A program made the translations under genes and the position numbers. Source: Taxillus chinensis (Eukaryota; Streptophyta; Magnoliopsida; Santalales; Loranthaceae). From it: a stretch of 64,000 nucleotides of DNA. Of this stretch, positions 22,531-34,900 are shown in pieces; position 1 is the first letter of the stretch, and the number at the start of each line of letters is the position of its first letter. The stretch is taken from positions 54,167,031 through 54,231,030 of the forward strand of contig CM042084.1 of the NCBI GenBank assembly GCA_023512835.1. Direction: 5' to 3'. The notes below the pieces were generated by a model. The model had not been told where the DNA came from and did no database searches. It saw only the letters and a program-made list of their open reading frames with translations.

Positions 22531-22566
22531 TCCTCTCCCCCTTAAAAGCTTTTTGTCCCCAAAAAG
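22531..22566 (-). promoter_or_regulatory. Polypurine tract and adjacent hairpin of element A
   Basis: In element sense the tract AAGGGGGAGAGGA abuts the 3' LTR. Just upstream is CTTTTTG-GGGA-CAAAAAG (22549-22566), a 7-bp stem. The stem differs from that of B, C and D by a matched pair change. Confidence 0.75.
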
Positions 22567-23134
22567 AAACATAAGAGCCAAAGAACCACACAAAGTTACA
22601 CTCAAACTCAACAAATCCATCGCAAAAGCCAAACTCACTCACAAACATGCCACACAGCTCACAACTCACAACAAGCCGAAACAGGCATAAACAACTCCAC
22701 AAGAAAGTCATAACTCACAAAGACACTTACCTATCCAATACATGTTTAACCAAATAGATCACATATATCACATATATTCAACACCACAAAGCCACATATC
22801 ACATATCACCTCATATCACATATCACATATGTGAAAATCACATATCACCTCATATCACATATCACATATGTGAAACCAAACAAAACACAAAATAACAGCA
22901 TATCTCACATGTGCACAAACCCACCTAAACGAACGCAAAAATAACACATAAACAATAAACAATAAACAATAAACACACGAAGCACATGATACACCTAATA
23001 AACACGAAAACACAAACCCAAGAAAACACCATACACATAAGAAACACGAACCCATATATCTCTTATGTGCATAATACCACGTCATATAAGACAGAGCACA
23101 TACCATATAAGGCTTTCGCCACCTCCCTCCCTCA
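22567..23134 (-). other. Element A 3' untranslated region with a 39-bp repeat
   Basis: This AC-rich sequence shows no coding frame. Near 22795-22874 a roughly 39-bp unit containing CACATATCACCTCATATC and the palindrome CACATATGTG is present twice in tandem. Confidence 0.6.
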
Positions 23135-26100
23135 AGATTGTTCGTTCTCATGTCTCCTCCTCCATGCCACGGTGTCTCCACAAGACACAAACCAAAGGGA
23201 TAGCTTTGCCTCGCAAAAGCTTTTCCCGCCTGTCCACGACCCGAACAGGAACCTCAACAACAGAGATATCATCAACAATATCCAGATCACCCCAATTGAT
23301 CACATGAGCTGAGTCTGGATGATATTTGCGCAACTGCGACACGTGGAACACATTGTGCACCCTACTCAATCGTGGCGGAAGAGCCAATCGATATGCCACA
23401 GGACCAACTCGGTCCAGAATCTCAAAAGGGCCAATAAATCTCGGCGATAGTTTGGAACCCTTCCCAAACCGTCGATGTCCTTTCCTCGGGGACACATGGA
23501 GGAATACATGATCGCCCACTGAAAACTCTAAAGGCCTCCGCCTCTGATCCACATAGGATTTCTGCCTACTCTGGGCTGTCAATAGACGCTGACGGATCAT
23601 TTTTACCTTCTCGGTGGCCTCCTGGACCAGTTGTGGTCCCAAAAGAGCGGCCTCGCCCACCTCAGTCCAACACAATGGAGACCGACAAGGCCTCCCATAC
23701 AATGCCTCAAATGGTGCCATCCCAATGGACACCTAATAGCTGTTGTTGTAAGCAAACTCCACCAATGGTAGGTGAGTAGCCCACGAACCCCCAAAATCCA
23801 ACACACATGCTCGCAGCATATCCTCCAAGGTCTGGATCGTCCTCTCAGACTAACCATCTGTCTCAGGATGAAAAGCGGTACTCAAGTTCAGCTTTGTCCC
23901 TAAAGCCTCCTGCAAACCTGCCCAAAAGCGGGATGTAAACCTCGCATCCCTATCCGATACAATAGATGAGGGCACCCCATGCAACCTCACGATCTCACTG
24001 ATATACAGCTGGCTCAAAGCCCCAATGGGATCCCGCTCCCTTATTGCTAGGAAATGGGCTGATTTTGTTAGCCGATCCACAATAACCCAAATCATGTCCT
24101 TCCTCCCCGAGGTAGGTGGAAGTCCTGTCACGAAATCCATCGTAATGTGATCCCATTTCCACTCTGCCATTGCTAAGGGCTGCAACATACCCGCCGGACG
24201 CTGGTGCTCCGCCTTTACCTGTTGGCAGGTAAGGCATGCAGAAACAAACTCTGCCACATCCCTCTTCATCCTAGGCCACCAAAAATGTCTCCGAAGAGAA
24301 TGGTACATCTTGGTGCCTCCTGGATGAACAACAACTCTGGACTGATGGAACTCCCTCATCACATCCCTACGAAGAGGAGACGCTACAATCAGACGCCCCC
24401 GAAAGGTCAACTCATGCTCAGGACCCTCGGCCCAATCTCCTGCTAGCTCCCCAGCTAAAATCCATGCACGGAGTGCCTCGCACTCATTATCCCCCAATTG
24501 TCCCTCTCGGACTTGCTGATATAACTCAGGCACCACAACAATAGGGCTCAAAACCATTCCTCTCTTAGAGGTACTAGGCTGGAGATGCAATATAGCCAAC
24601 TGCTCCATCAGTTTCCACTCTCTCATAGCCACCTCGGCCTTGCCTTTCCTACTCAGGGCATCTGCCACCACATTCCCCTTACCGGGGGTATATGCAAGAG
24701 TAAAATCAAATGTTTGTAGATACTCTATCCACCGTCGCTGCCTCAGGTTCAAATCCTTTTGGGTAAAGATATACTGAAGACTCTGATGGTCTGTATGCAC
24801 CACAAACTTGTCTCCCATAAGATAATGCTGCCAACTCTTTAAAGCAAAGATCACTGCCGGCAACTCTAAATCATATGTGGGGTAGTTCAACTCATGAGGT
24901 TTCAACTGCCTCGAACCATACGCAATCACATTACGTTCCTGCATCAGCACACACCCCAGGCCTACTCTGGACGCATCACAATACACCTCATAAGGCACCC
25001 CCTCTCGTGGTAACCTCAACACTGGCGCGGTGGTCAACCGGGCTTTCAAAGTCTCAAAACCCTGCCGGCACTTGTCATCCACTCAAATTTGACCCCCTTC
25101 CGAGTCAATGTGTCAAAGGTGCCGACAAATGGGAGAACCCCCTCCACAAAGCGCCGATAATACCCCTGCCAAGCCCAAAAAGCTCCTAATCTCAAACACA
25201 TTCACTGGCCTCCTCCACGATGACACTGCCTCAATCTTAGCTGGGTCCACTCGGACTCCTCCAGCTGATACCACATGGCCAAGGAAATGCACTTCCTGCA
25301 TCCAAAAGTCACACTTACTGAACTTGGCATACAGCTGATGCTCCCTCAATGTCTGCAAAGCTATAGCCAAATGTTCCTCATGCTCCAATCTGGTCTTGGA
25401 GTACACAAGGATGTCATCAATGAATACCACCACAAAGGAATCCAAGTAAGGAGCAAATACCTAGTTCATTAACTGCATAAAGACTGCTGGTGCATTAGTA
25501 AGTCCAAAAGGCATCACCAACCACTCATAATGCCCATATCGACACCGGAAAGCGGTCTTGGGGATATCTTCTTTCCTGACTCTCAACTGATGATACCCCG
25601 ATCTCAAATCTATCTTTGAAAACCATTGAGCCCCGCTCAACTGATCAAACAAATCATCTATTCGAGGTAATAGGTATTTGTTCTTTACCGTTACTTGGTT
25701 TAGTTTTCTGTAATCAATGCACAACCACAGCGTCCCATCTGCTTTCTTGGCAAAAAGTACTGGAGCACCCCAAGGCGAAGTACTCGGTCAAATAAATCTC
25801 TTGCCCTCCAGTTCCTCTAGTTGTTTCTGTAGCTCTCTTAACTCTGCAGGCCCCATCCGATAGGCCACCTGTGAGATAGGCCCTACTCCCGGTAGCAACT
25901 CAATGTAAAACTCTATACCCCTCTCAGGTGGTAGACTCCACAACTCCTCTGGAAACACATCCTGGAATTGGTCCACGATCACTGGCCACACTCTCTTCTC
26001 TACATTCCCCTCGGCAAATGTGAGTGCTTCCAATCTATGAGTAATGGCACCCCACTGCTCCACCATCAGTCCAGCTCGAGTCGCCTCACGATCCCATTCA

Positions 26101-26639
26101 CCCAATAAGGTGCAAGGAAGCCCTGTCGGTGACACAAAAGATACTCGCCGTCTATAACAATCAATAGTAGCTTGGAAGGTTCTCAACCAATCCATGCCCA
26201 AAATCAAATCAAATACCCTCAAAGGCATGACATATAAGTCAAATGACAACTCTACATCACCCACGGTGAGAATACACTGGCGACTCACCTGTCGCACCTC
26301 GTAGATACCACCCACTGGTGATTCAATAGACAGTGGCCTCTCAACTGCACCACTCTCTAAGCCAAGGCTATTCACTACAGACTCAGCAACAAAGGAACAC
26401 GATGCATCCGTATCAAATAAAACAGATACAAGTGTGCGAGAAATCAAAATCGTACCTTGTATAACTGAAGGTCCTGCCCCGCCCTCGGTAGTTAAGGATG
26501 GAACCTCTGCCTCCTCCTGTGGTGTCGTGGTCAAGACAAACACTCTGCCCTGAGCTGCACTACCAGTAGCCTCGCTCCTCTGTCCTCTCTCCTCTGTACG
26601 GATCCCACTCTGGACCCCTCCACCTCCATGTGGCTGCCT
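23135..26639 (-). pseudogene. pol: Element A pol: protease, RT, RNase H, integrase, chromodomain-like end (broken)
   Basis: The protease near 26120-26480 has LFDTDAS at 26401-26421, where families normally have DTGAS, so the active-site Gly is Asp. RT follows ([35 protein letters not shown] at 25400-25425). RNase H is at 25070-24650 ([47 protein letters not shown]). Integrase has a zinc region ([21 protein letters not shown]), a core ([22 protein letters not shown]) and [16 protein letters not shown]. The C-terminus ([29 protein letters not shown]) matches the chromodomain region of chromoviruses and would guide integration to chromatin. Stops lie near 25788, 25460, 23850 and 23733. The last about 20 codons and the pol stop are deleted near 23135-23150. 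Confidence 0.9.
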
Positions 26640-27854
26640 CTCTGGCCTCTCCTGAGGTCTAGACTGACTAGAACCTGCCTGACCGCCCTGCCACTGACGG
26701 GCTGGTCTCTCCCCTAGAGCTCTAAACTGGGTGTCACCCCGGACACTCTGTGCTACCCCTCCAGCACCACTCGTACTACCTATGCTACGGCACACTCTGC
26801 TTAAGTGCCCCTCTCGCCCACAAGTGCGGCATGTCAAATGTCTCCGGGGACACTCTCGTTTCCAGTGTCCTGGATCCCCACAACACAAACAACCTCCTGG
26901 TGGACCACTTGTCGAACCCCCCTGTCTCCCACTAAGGTGGGACCTCGCTGGCACCACTGGAGCCTGACCCTTCTCTCTAGAGCTTCTCCCAAAGTCTATC
27001 TTGGGCCTCTTGGAATCAGATCCACTCTGGAGATGTCGTCCCTGATGGGCCTGTCTCCCCTCGTCGAGACCCCTCTCAACAATACGGGCCGTCTCCACTG
27101 TCTCTGAATATGTCCTCAGACGGAATGCCTCAACTCTCTGTTTGAGGGCAGGCCTCAAACCCAAGGTAAACTTATGGGCCTTTAAGTCATCCTGGGCCAT
27201 AGTCTCTGGAGCAAACCTACTCAGGTTCCTGAACTCCCGCTCATACTCTGACACTATCCTCGACCCCTGCCTTAGACTGGCAAACTCTTCCCTCTTCTGC
27301 CACCTCACGGACTCAGGGAAGAACTGATCATGAAATAACTGAAGGAACTCATCCCACAGCATTATCTGCACATCACGGCTCCCAGCAACACTAAGCCACC
27401 ACTCCAGGGCTTCACCCTCCAATTGTCTCACTGCCAATCTCACCTTTTCCTCCTCCCGCGGTATGAGAAAGGAGAATAGGTGCTCAATATGCCTCAGCTA
27501 GTGCTCTGCAGCCACTGGATCACCCCCTCCCAAGAATTTACTCGGTTGTTCCTTTCGGAACCTTGTGACCACATCCTCATCAACATGTCGGGTCTCCACT
27601 GCCTCGCGTGGAACCCTATCCTCACGCTGGGACTCTTCTCTGGGTGGTGGTGGAACCACTTGCTGTGCCGCTAACTCACGGCGCACCGCTTCCCGAACCT
27701 CGTCCCCCATACTTTCCCTCAGCGCCCCCACTTGGGCCACAAGCTGTGCCAACAACTCATTTCCCCCAACGGACTGCCCCGCATCCGGTCCCATATGGGT
27801 GGAAGACTCATCACCAACTGCCTCAGACGCACGCAGCACTCACCTCGGAGGCAT
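26640..27854 (-). pseudogene. gag: Element A gag (broken)
   Basis: The start MPPR is at 27854, matching element B, but the fifth codon is already a stop. The N-terminal part is Glu/Arg-rich (VREAVRRELAAQQVVPPPP). After a further stop near 27498 the capsid region runs open from 27443 (LEWWLSVAGSRDVQ, FLQLFHDQFFPESVRWQK, SEYEREFRNLSRFAPE, LGLRPALKQRV). Two intact CCHC zinc knuckles, CLCCGDPGHWKREC and CRTCGREGHLSRVC, lie at about 26848-26889 and 26799-26840 and would bind the genomic RNA. The frame then continues into protease, as is usual for chromoviruses with a single gag-pol frame. Confidence 0.88.
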
Positions 27855-28204
27855 TTTCACTACACAAAGAAACAAAGGTTCAATCTCTAGTCCATCCCCA
27901 TCACATGGGTCAATCACACATATGGCACATATATAAGCTGTCACATAGTCACACATGTCTATACTGTCACACAGTTATTCATATCATCACATATAGCACA
28001 TCAAATTAGTTTCACATTCTCAATGCAAACTAGTGCCTATCCATGCATGCACACCTACACAATAACTGATTACCCTTAGTACACCTCAAAGGCTTATACA
28101 GGACCGTGTTGATTAGGCACGTCCCTCTATGTCCCTCAAAAGGACTCAAGAGTAATCAATCACCCCACTACCCTAGGCCAACTAGACCATGCTCTGATAC
28201 CATC
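27855..28204 (-). other. Element A leader and tRNA-Met primer-binding site
   Basis: The primer-binding site TGGTATCAGAGC (element sense) is perfect at 28191-28202, two bases from the 5' LTR. The rest is an untranslated leader. The stretch next to the site (CATGGTCTAGTTGGCC in element sense) is nearly identical in element B and may be a packaging region. Confidence 0.85.
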
Positions 28205-29895
28205 TGTCACGCCCCGGATTTCCAACCCACAAAAACCGGTTAGTGAATCCCCATGCCCGCACTCGAAGGGACAAGGGGTTGGTGAGAACACCGAGAAAGG
28301 GACCTTAGCACGGGTGCCGTCCCTAAACCATATCACACATATACTAAAATCTCATTTCAAAGCACAGTATAAACACACATACATACATGTTCTTTCCCCC
28401 ACGGGGTTACCACATAGCTTTTTTTTTACAATACAACAAAATAAACAGACACACACAAGGTCTTCACCTCTGGTGAACCTCCTAGCTCCTGTAAGCACCT
28501 GAAACAAACAAAAACAAACACAATAGGAGGGGTGAGCAACCACAGCTCAGTAGGGATTATGTTTCCCCGACCCATCCCAACTCATAAACTAGTGTAGGCA
28601 TATGCTCGTGTAATGCTACATATACATATATATCACCAACTCAATCATGTACACATATTGAAATGAAAGAAAACCTCTAAGGTAATCCCAAACATTGCCT
28701 CTCAGACACACATTACTGTCGCTCGGGCACAGCAGTGCCTCTCAGGCATAATATTGCCTCTCAGGCACAATATTACCTCTCAGGCACAATAACCTCTCAG
28801 GCTCTGAACAAATCTCACCTCCCAGGTCCTTAACACTAGCCTCCCAGGCTTATCAAGATAGCCTCGCATGCCCACATGACCACTTAAGTTCACAACTCTA
28901 TCCTTATGTCTTGACTAAGAGAGAGGATTCTCGTAGAAGCTATTTTCTTGAAATAAAAAGTCCCGGCATTGGCTCCCCATAGCATAACTAAGATAATCTG
29001 ATTTTGGGGGATTTTTCTGAGGGGTTTAACCCCACTTTCTAAAAAGTCACCACTATGAACTTTTGAAGATTTCCGGGATTTTACACTAAATCCCATTTTT
29101 CACATTTTGAAGGAGTGAGAATTAATTTTTCTAGTATTTTTCTTTGAATCCAAATGGGGGATATTTCCTTATTTACATTGTAACTTAAGTATAATACTTT
29201 CAATTAAACTATATTTCGAATATGCCAGTGAAACTATATTTTCGAATATGCCTTCGCTGTATTTTGAATCTCTTTTCGGACTGCCTTCGACCCTCGAACC
29301 TACACTCGAACTACCTTCGAAGTACCCATGAACTGCCTTCGAAACTCCCTTCGAAATGATGCTCGAAAATTGCACATTCGACACTCGAAATTACACTACA
29401 TCGAACCTACCTTCGAACCTTCGAAACTGCACATTCGAAAATTTCAATTTCCAGTCGATCTCATCGGCTGTTCTACTCAGTTCACGACAGTTACTGTTCA
29501 TCATCGTTTTTCACCTGTTTCTCGTCTGGATTTAACCCAGAAACCTCCAGAAATCTCATAAAACTCATACCTAATAATATATATTAGGTTTTAAATCACG
29601 TCTTACCACTCAAAACACATTATGCATGCAAATAACAAGATTCAACCCAAAATTGGTTTTTCCCCAAAACTTAGAGTTCATCCAAATTCCACGAATTTGG
29701 GGTTAATTCGCATGGTTTAGCTACTCTAGCAAGTAGAATCAACAAATAAGAGTGAGAATAATGAATCCCTACCTCGACTTTGGCCGATTTGAGCTCCGGA
29801 TCGTCAATTCCTCTTTTCCCCTTCTCTTTCTCTCTCCTCTTCTCTTTCTCTCTCTAGAAAGGCAAACACGTAAGACACTTAGGGATTTGAGTTCT
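28205..29895 (-). repeat. 5' LTR of element A, left part
   Basis: It begins TGTCACGCCCC next to the primer-binding site and matches the 3' LTR throughout. It ends at GTTCT (29891-29895), the target duplication of element B. The piece carries U5 and most of R, including the CCTCTCAGGCA repeats and the predicted intron acceptor and donor. Confidence 0.92.
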
Positions 29896-30196
29896 TGTCA
29901 CGCCCCGGATTTCCAACCCGAGGAAACCGGTACGTGACTTCCCTTTTACCCACACTGAGGGCAAAGGGGTAAGGATACAAATCAAGAATTTAACATTTTA
30001 AAACTTTCACAACACATTCAAGAAAAATAAGGTCCATCAAAGCTGTCCACAAACCAATAACAAAGTCAGTCTTTATTACAAAGTCCTCTTTTTAATCCAT
30101 CCCCATTGGGGTTACATCAGTTCCCATAAAAATAACATAAACAGTAAAGTAAATAAGGTCTTCCACCTTGTGTATCCACCTAACGCCTGTAAGTCC

Positions 30197-30894
30197 CTGG
30201 AAGAAAAGCAAACACAGTAGGAGGGGTGAGCAACCACACGCTCGAGGGATCATGTCTCCCCAACCCATCCCATGTTCCTAGCATCTACATGCCATGTGTA
30301 CAAGTGCGGTGTTGTGTTACAATAATTTCAACAAACATAATAACAACCACATCAACAATTTACAATCCTCCACCGCCACACAGGCTAACACGTTAACCAC
30401 AAGTGATTTAACCGCCTCTTCCGGCCAAGTGATTTAACCGCCTCTTCAGGCCAAGTGATTTAACCGCCTCTTCGGGCCAAGTACCACAATCAAGCACACA
30501 ACACACATGGTCACTCAAGCATACAACTAAACACTTGGTGAGCACCCGTTCACAAGCGCATAAACCCATTTAGGCCATAGAGCAAACATCCAAGATACAT
30601 ACATACACTAAACCACAAGTCCAGTCACACGGACATATTACCAAACACTTAATGGGCATATACACACAGCTAAGTTCACACAGGCATTTCATCAAACATG
30701 TAGTAGGCATGTCGTACAGGCATTTTATCAAACACGTTTCATGCATCACACAAACACCAGAAACACCAAAATCGCCATTGAAGGCCAACATTCATATAGG
30801 AGGTCACACCTATATGAATTTACATATAAATAATATAATATTCTGCCCTAGGACCCTAGGACAGAGGAGGATTTAGGAAGAACAAAATCCCTAC
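30197..30894 (-). other. Predicted LTR intron in element B (3' LTR copy)
   Basis: In element sense the donor is ACTTGAG|GTAGGGATTT at 30894 and the acceptor TTTGCTTTTCTTCCAG|GG at 30197. The conserved GCTCACCCCTCC block is about 30220-30235. The predicted length is about 0.7 kb, the shortest in the window. Confidence 0.68.
30397..30483 (-). repeat. AAGTGATTTAACCGCCTCTTC minisatellite in the B LTR
   Basis: A 27-bp unit (AAGTGATTTAACCGCCTC plus TTCRGGCC) is present three times here and four times at about 37625-37735 in the 5' LTR. The LTR pair therefore differs by one unit. It lies within the predicted intron. Confidence 0.9.
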
Positions 30895-31588
30895 CTCAAG
30901 TAAAACGCAACAACACGGCAAAGTCCCGATCCCACGTCGAACGCCGTCCACCCACGAGTCACCGACCACCCACGCAAGACGCCCGCAGAAGACCAGGAGC
31001 TCTCCTTCCCTCTCTCTCTCTCTCTGCGACGGCTGGTGGAGCAACAAACCCTAACCCTAAAACAGAGGGCTTCTCCTCCTTATATAGACAACACAACATC
31101 AAAACGACGTAGTTTTGATTAAGTGAATCCCAAGCATCAAAATGACGTAGTTTTGATCACACAAGTTAGCACCTTTCCGCACCCATATAGGCCAAAATAC
31201 TCGGAATTTCAACATGGTCCTTTGGAGAAAGTTCCTTAGAATGTCAAAACCAAGGGAACCATGCAAAAATAAGCCTGCACGCCAATTTGCACGTGAATTC
31301 CCCAATTCACGTGCACCTCCATATGGACTCCAAATGCTCTCAAACTTCACCCCTAGCCTCCTTGCATCATTTAGAAGACAATTACACTTGCACGTGAATT
31401 GGACCCATATCACGTGCACCTCACATACATGTCCATTTGGCCTGAAACTTCTGTGGTAGATAGAGGACACCATTCTAAGCATCTTTCCTTTTGCACGTGA
31501 ATTCATTGGAGTCCATTTACTAGGTCAAAATCTAGAAAAACTCTACTCAGGAGGCAAAACTGACTAACTCAAGGTACAGGTCCTTACA

Positions 31589-31623
31589 TCCTCTCCCCCT
31601 TAAGACTTTTCGTCCTCGAAAAG
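31589..31623 (-). promoter_or_regulatory. Polypurine tract and hairpin of element B
   Basis: In element sense AAGGGGGAGAGGA abuts the 3' LTR. Upstream is CTTTTCG-AGGA-CGAAAAG (31606-31623), a 7-bp stem with an AGGA loop. Confidence 0.8.
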
Positions 31624-31917
31624 AAATGACATAAGAGGAAAACAAACACAAGCTACCCATTTGCCACACGGCGAGCCACAACACCCAAATGGGTCATACA
31701 CCACACAGCACAACAGCACATAACAGTACCACCATAATGCATAACCACAATAATGCATATAACACATGTCCGCATGTTACGAATACACATCTCAAAACAC
31801 ATCACAAATAAGAACACATGTCTTTAAAAGACAGTACAAATACACCAAATCGTACACAACTAATACAAGAAAACACAAAACACATCACACCCTTGGCCAA
31901 ATGACCACCTCCCACGC
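31624..31917 (-). other. Element B 3' untranslated region
   Basis: This AC-rich sequence between the pol stop and the polypurine tract hairpin shows no coding frame or obvious repeat. Confidence 0.6.
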
Positions 31918-34900
31918 TTAAGATTGTTCGTCCTCGAACAAGTCCGAAGCTTGCTCACGCATCACGGACTCACGTTCCCATGTCTCCTCCTCAATGCCAC
32001 GGTGCTGCCACAGCACGCGAACCAAAGGAATAGCACGACCACGCAAAAGCTTCTCTTGCCGATCTAGGATACGGATAGGGGCCTCAATGACGGACATGTC
32101 ATCCTCAATGTCCAACGTCCCCCAATCAATCACATGAGTGGGGTCAGGGTGATACTTCCGGAATCGGGACACGTGAAACACGTTGTGCACTCGACTCACC
32201 CGCGGTGGTAACGCTAACCGGTAGGCCACAGGCCCTACACGATCCAGAATCTCAAAAGGACCAATAAACCGCGGAGATAGCTTGGAACCTCGCCCAAACC
32301 GTCGATGTCCACGACGTGGAGAGACACGAAGGAACACATGATCACCAACAGAAAACTCCAAAGGTCGCCGTCGCTGATCCGCATAAGATTTCCGCCGACT
32401 CGAGCCGACAACAAATGCCGACGAATCAACTTGACCTTCTCGGTAGCCTCTTGAACCAAGCTGTGCCCCCAAGAGAGTCGTCTCCCCCCACCTCGGTCCA
32501 ACACAAAGGGGATCGACACGGCCGTCCATACAACGCCTCAAAAGGAGCCATCCCAATGGATGCCTGATAATCGTTGTTGTAGGCAAACTCCACCAAAGGA
32601 AGGTGAGTTGCCCACGAACCCCCAAAATCGAGCACACAAGCCCTCAACATGTCCTCCATGGTCCGATTCGTCCGCTCGCCCGACCGTCGGTCTCGGGGTG
32701 AAAGGCTGTACTCAAGTGAAGCTTGGTCCCCATAGCCTCCTGGCAAACCGGCCCAAAAACGGGAAGTGAACCTCGAATCCCGGTCCGAGACAACCGATGA
32801 GGGTACGCCATGCGTCTCACAATCTCGTTCATGGCACACGTGACTCAAGGTCCCAATAGAGTCCCGCTCGCGAACAGCCAGAAATGGGCCGACTTTGTGA
32901 GTCGATCCACAATCACCCAAATCATATCCTTCCTCCCGGTGGTGGGTGGAAGACCGATCCACAAAATCCATCGCGATATGGTCCCACTTCCACTCTGCTA
33001 TGGGCAAGGGGCGTAACATGCCCGCCGGTCGCCGATGCTCGGCCTTCACCTGCCGACACGTGAGGCACCGCGAAACAAAGGCAGCTACATCGCGTTTTAT
33101 CCCAGGCCACCAAAAATGCCCCCGAAGCGCATGGTACATCTTCGTACCCCCTGGATGCACAAGAACTCTAGATTGGTGAAACTCCCTCATCACCTCATCC
33201 CCGAGGGAAGAAGCTACTACCAACCGCCCCTGAAACAACAACTCATGCTCAGGACCCTCTGTCCGGTCCCCGGATAGCTCCCCAGCTTCAATACGGGCAC
33301 GGAGAACCTCGCACTCAATGTCACCCAGCTGTTCCTCCTGGACGCGCCGGTACAACTCAGGCACTACCACCAAAGGACTCGGGACTGTCCCACCATCACG
33401 AACAACAAGCCGCAGCTGCAACGTCGCCAATCGCTCCATCGGCTTCCACTCTCTCACGGCCACCTCGGCTTTCCCTTTTCTGCTCAATGCATCGCCCACA
33501 ACATTACCCTTGCCCGGGGTATAGGCAAGAGTAAAATCAAAGGTCTGCAGATACTCCACCCATCTCCTTTGCCTCAAATTCAAGTCCTTCGAGTAAAGAT
33601 GTATCGAAGGCTCTTGTGATCCGAGAACACCATAAACTTTTCCCCCAAGAGGTAGTGCTGCCAACTCTTCAGGGCGAAGATAACGACCGCTAACTCAAGG
33701 TCATGAGTAGGATAATTCTGCTCATGAGGCTTCACTGCCTTGACCCATAAGCTACCACACCGTGCTCCTGCATAAGCACACACCCCAAACCAACCCTGGA
33801 CGCATCACAAGACACCTCATACGGAATATCCTCCCTAGGCAACCTCAACACAGGTGCGGTGGTCAAACGGGTTTTGAGAGTCTCAAACGCCCGCCTGGCA
33901 CTTGTCCGTCCACTCAAATTTCACTCCTTTCCTAGTCAATGCCGTCATAGGAGCCGCCAAACGGGAGAACCCCTCTACAAAACGACGATAGTACCCCGCC
34001 AAACCAAGAAAACTACGGATCTCAAAAACGTTGGTTAGCCTCGCCCACGATGCCACGGCCTCAATCTTGGCTGGGTCCACCCTAACTCCCTCAGCTGACA
34101 CCACATGGCCAAGAAAGTGAACCTCCTGCAGCCAAAACTCACACTTGCTAAACTTAGCAAACAGTTGCTGGTCCCTCAAGGTTTGCAACACTGTTGCCAA
34201 GTGCTCCACATGCTCCTTCTCGGTCTTGGAATACACCAAGATATCGTCGATAAACACCACCACGAACGAGTCTAAGTATGGGGCAAAGACTTGGTTCATC
34301 AAATGCATGAACACGCCTGGCGCATTAGTGAGCCCGAAAGGCATCACTACCCACTCATAATGCCCATACCGCACCGAAAAGCCGTCTTAGGGATGTCCTC
34401 CTCCCTAACCCTGAGCCGGTGATACCCCGATCGTAAATCTATTTTGGAAAACCACCTGGGCCCCACTCAATTGGTCAAACAGGTCATCTATCCGAGGCAA
34501 CGGGTACTTGTTCTTCACTGTCACCGAATTCGACTTCTGTAGTCGATGCAGAGACGAAGCGTGCCATCGGCCTTCTTAGCAAAGAGCACCGGGGCACCCC
34601 AAGGTGAGGTACTTGGTCCGATATACCCTTGGTCCCCCAACTCCTCGATTTGCCTCTCGAAGCTCCCTCAACTCACCTGGCCCCATACGATACGCTACTT
34701 GGGAAATCGGACCCGTCCCCGGCACCAACTCAATGGTGAACTCCACACTCCTCTTAGGTGGCAAACTCCTCAACCGCTCAGGAAAAACATCCCTGAAATT
34801 GGTCCACAACAGCGGGCCACACCCTCCTTTCCACCTTACCCTCCTCGGCAAAGGTCAGGGCTGCTAACCTGTGGGTAATGGCACCCCACTGGTCCAACAC

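Larger units (their letters stand above)
29896..31588 (-). repeat. 3' LTR of element B
   Basis: It spans 1693 bp, from TGTAAGGACCTG to GGGGCGTGACA in element sense. Features in element sense order are five CACGTG boxes (31494, 31411, 31391, 31308, 31290), two ACGACGT-type palindromes (31136-31157, 31098-31119), a TATA box (31080-31086), a GA tract (about 31009-31026), a minisatellite (about 30400-30483) and AATAAA (30072-30077). Confidence 0.93.

Noticed and set aside
25788..27443. A 551-codon open frame that could be taken for a functional host gene
   Set aside because: It is gag-protease of element A: two CCHC knuckles, a protease signature and flanking RT on the same strand, between paired LTRs.
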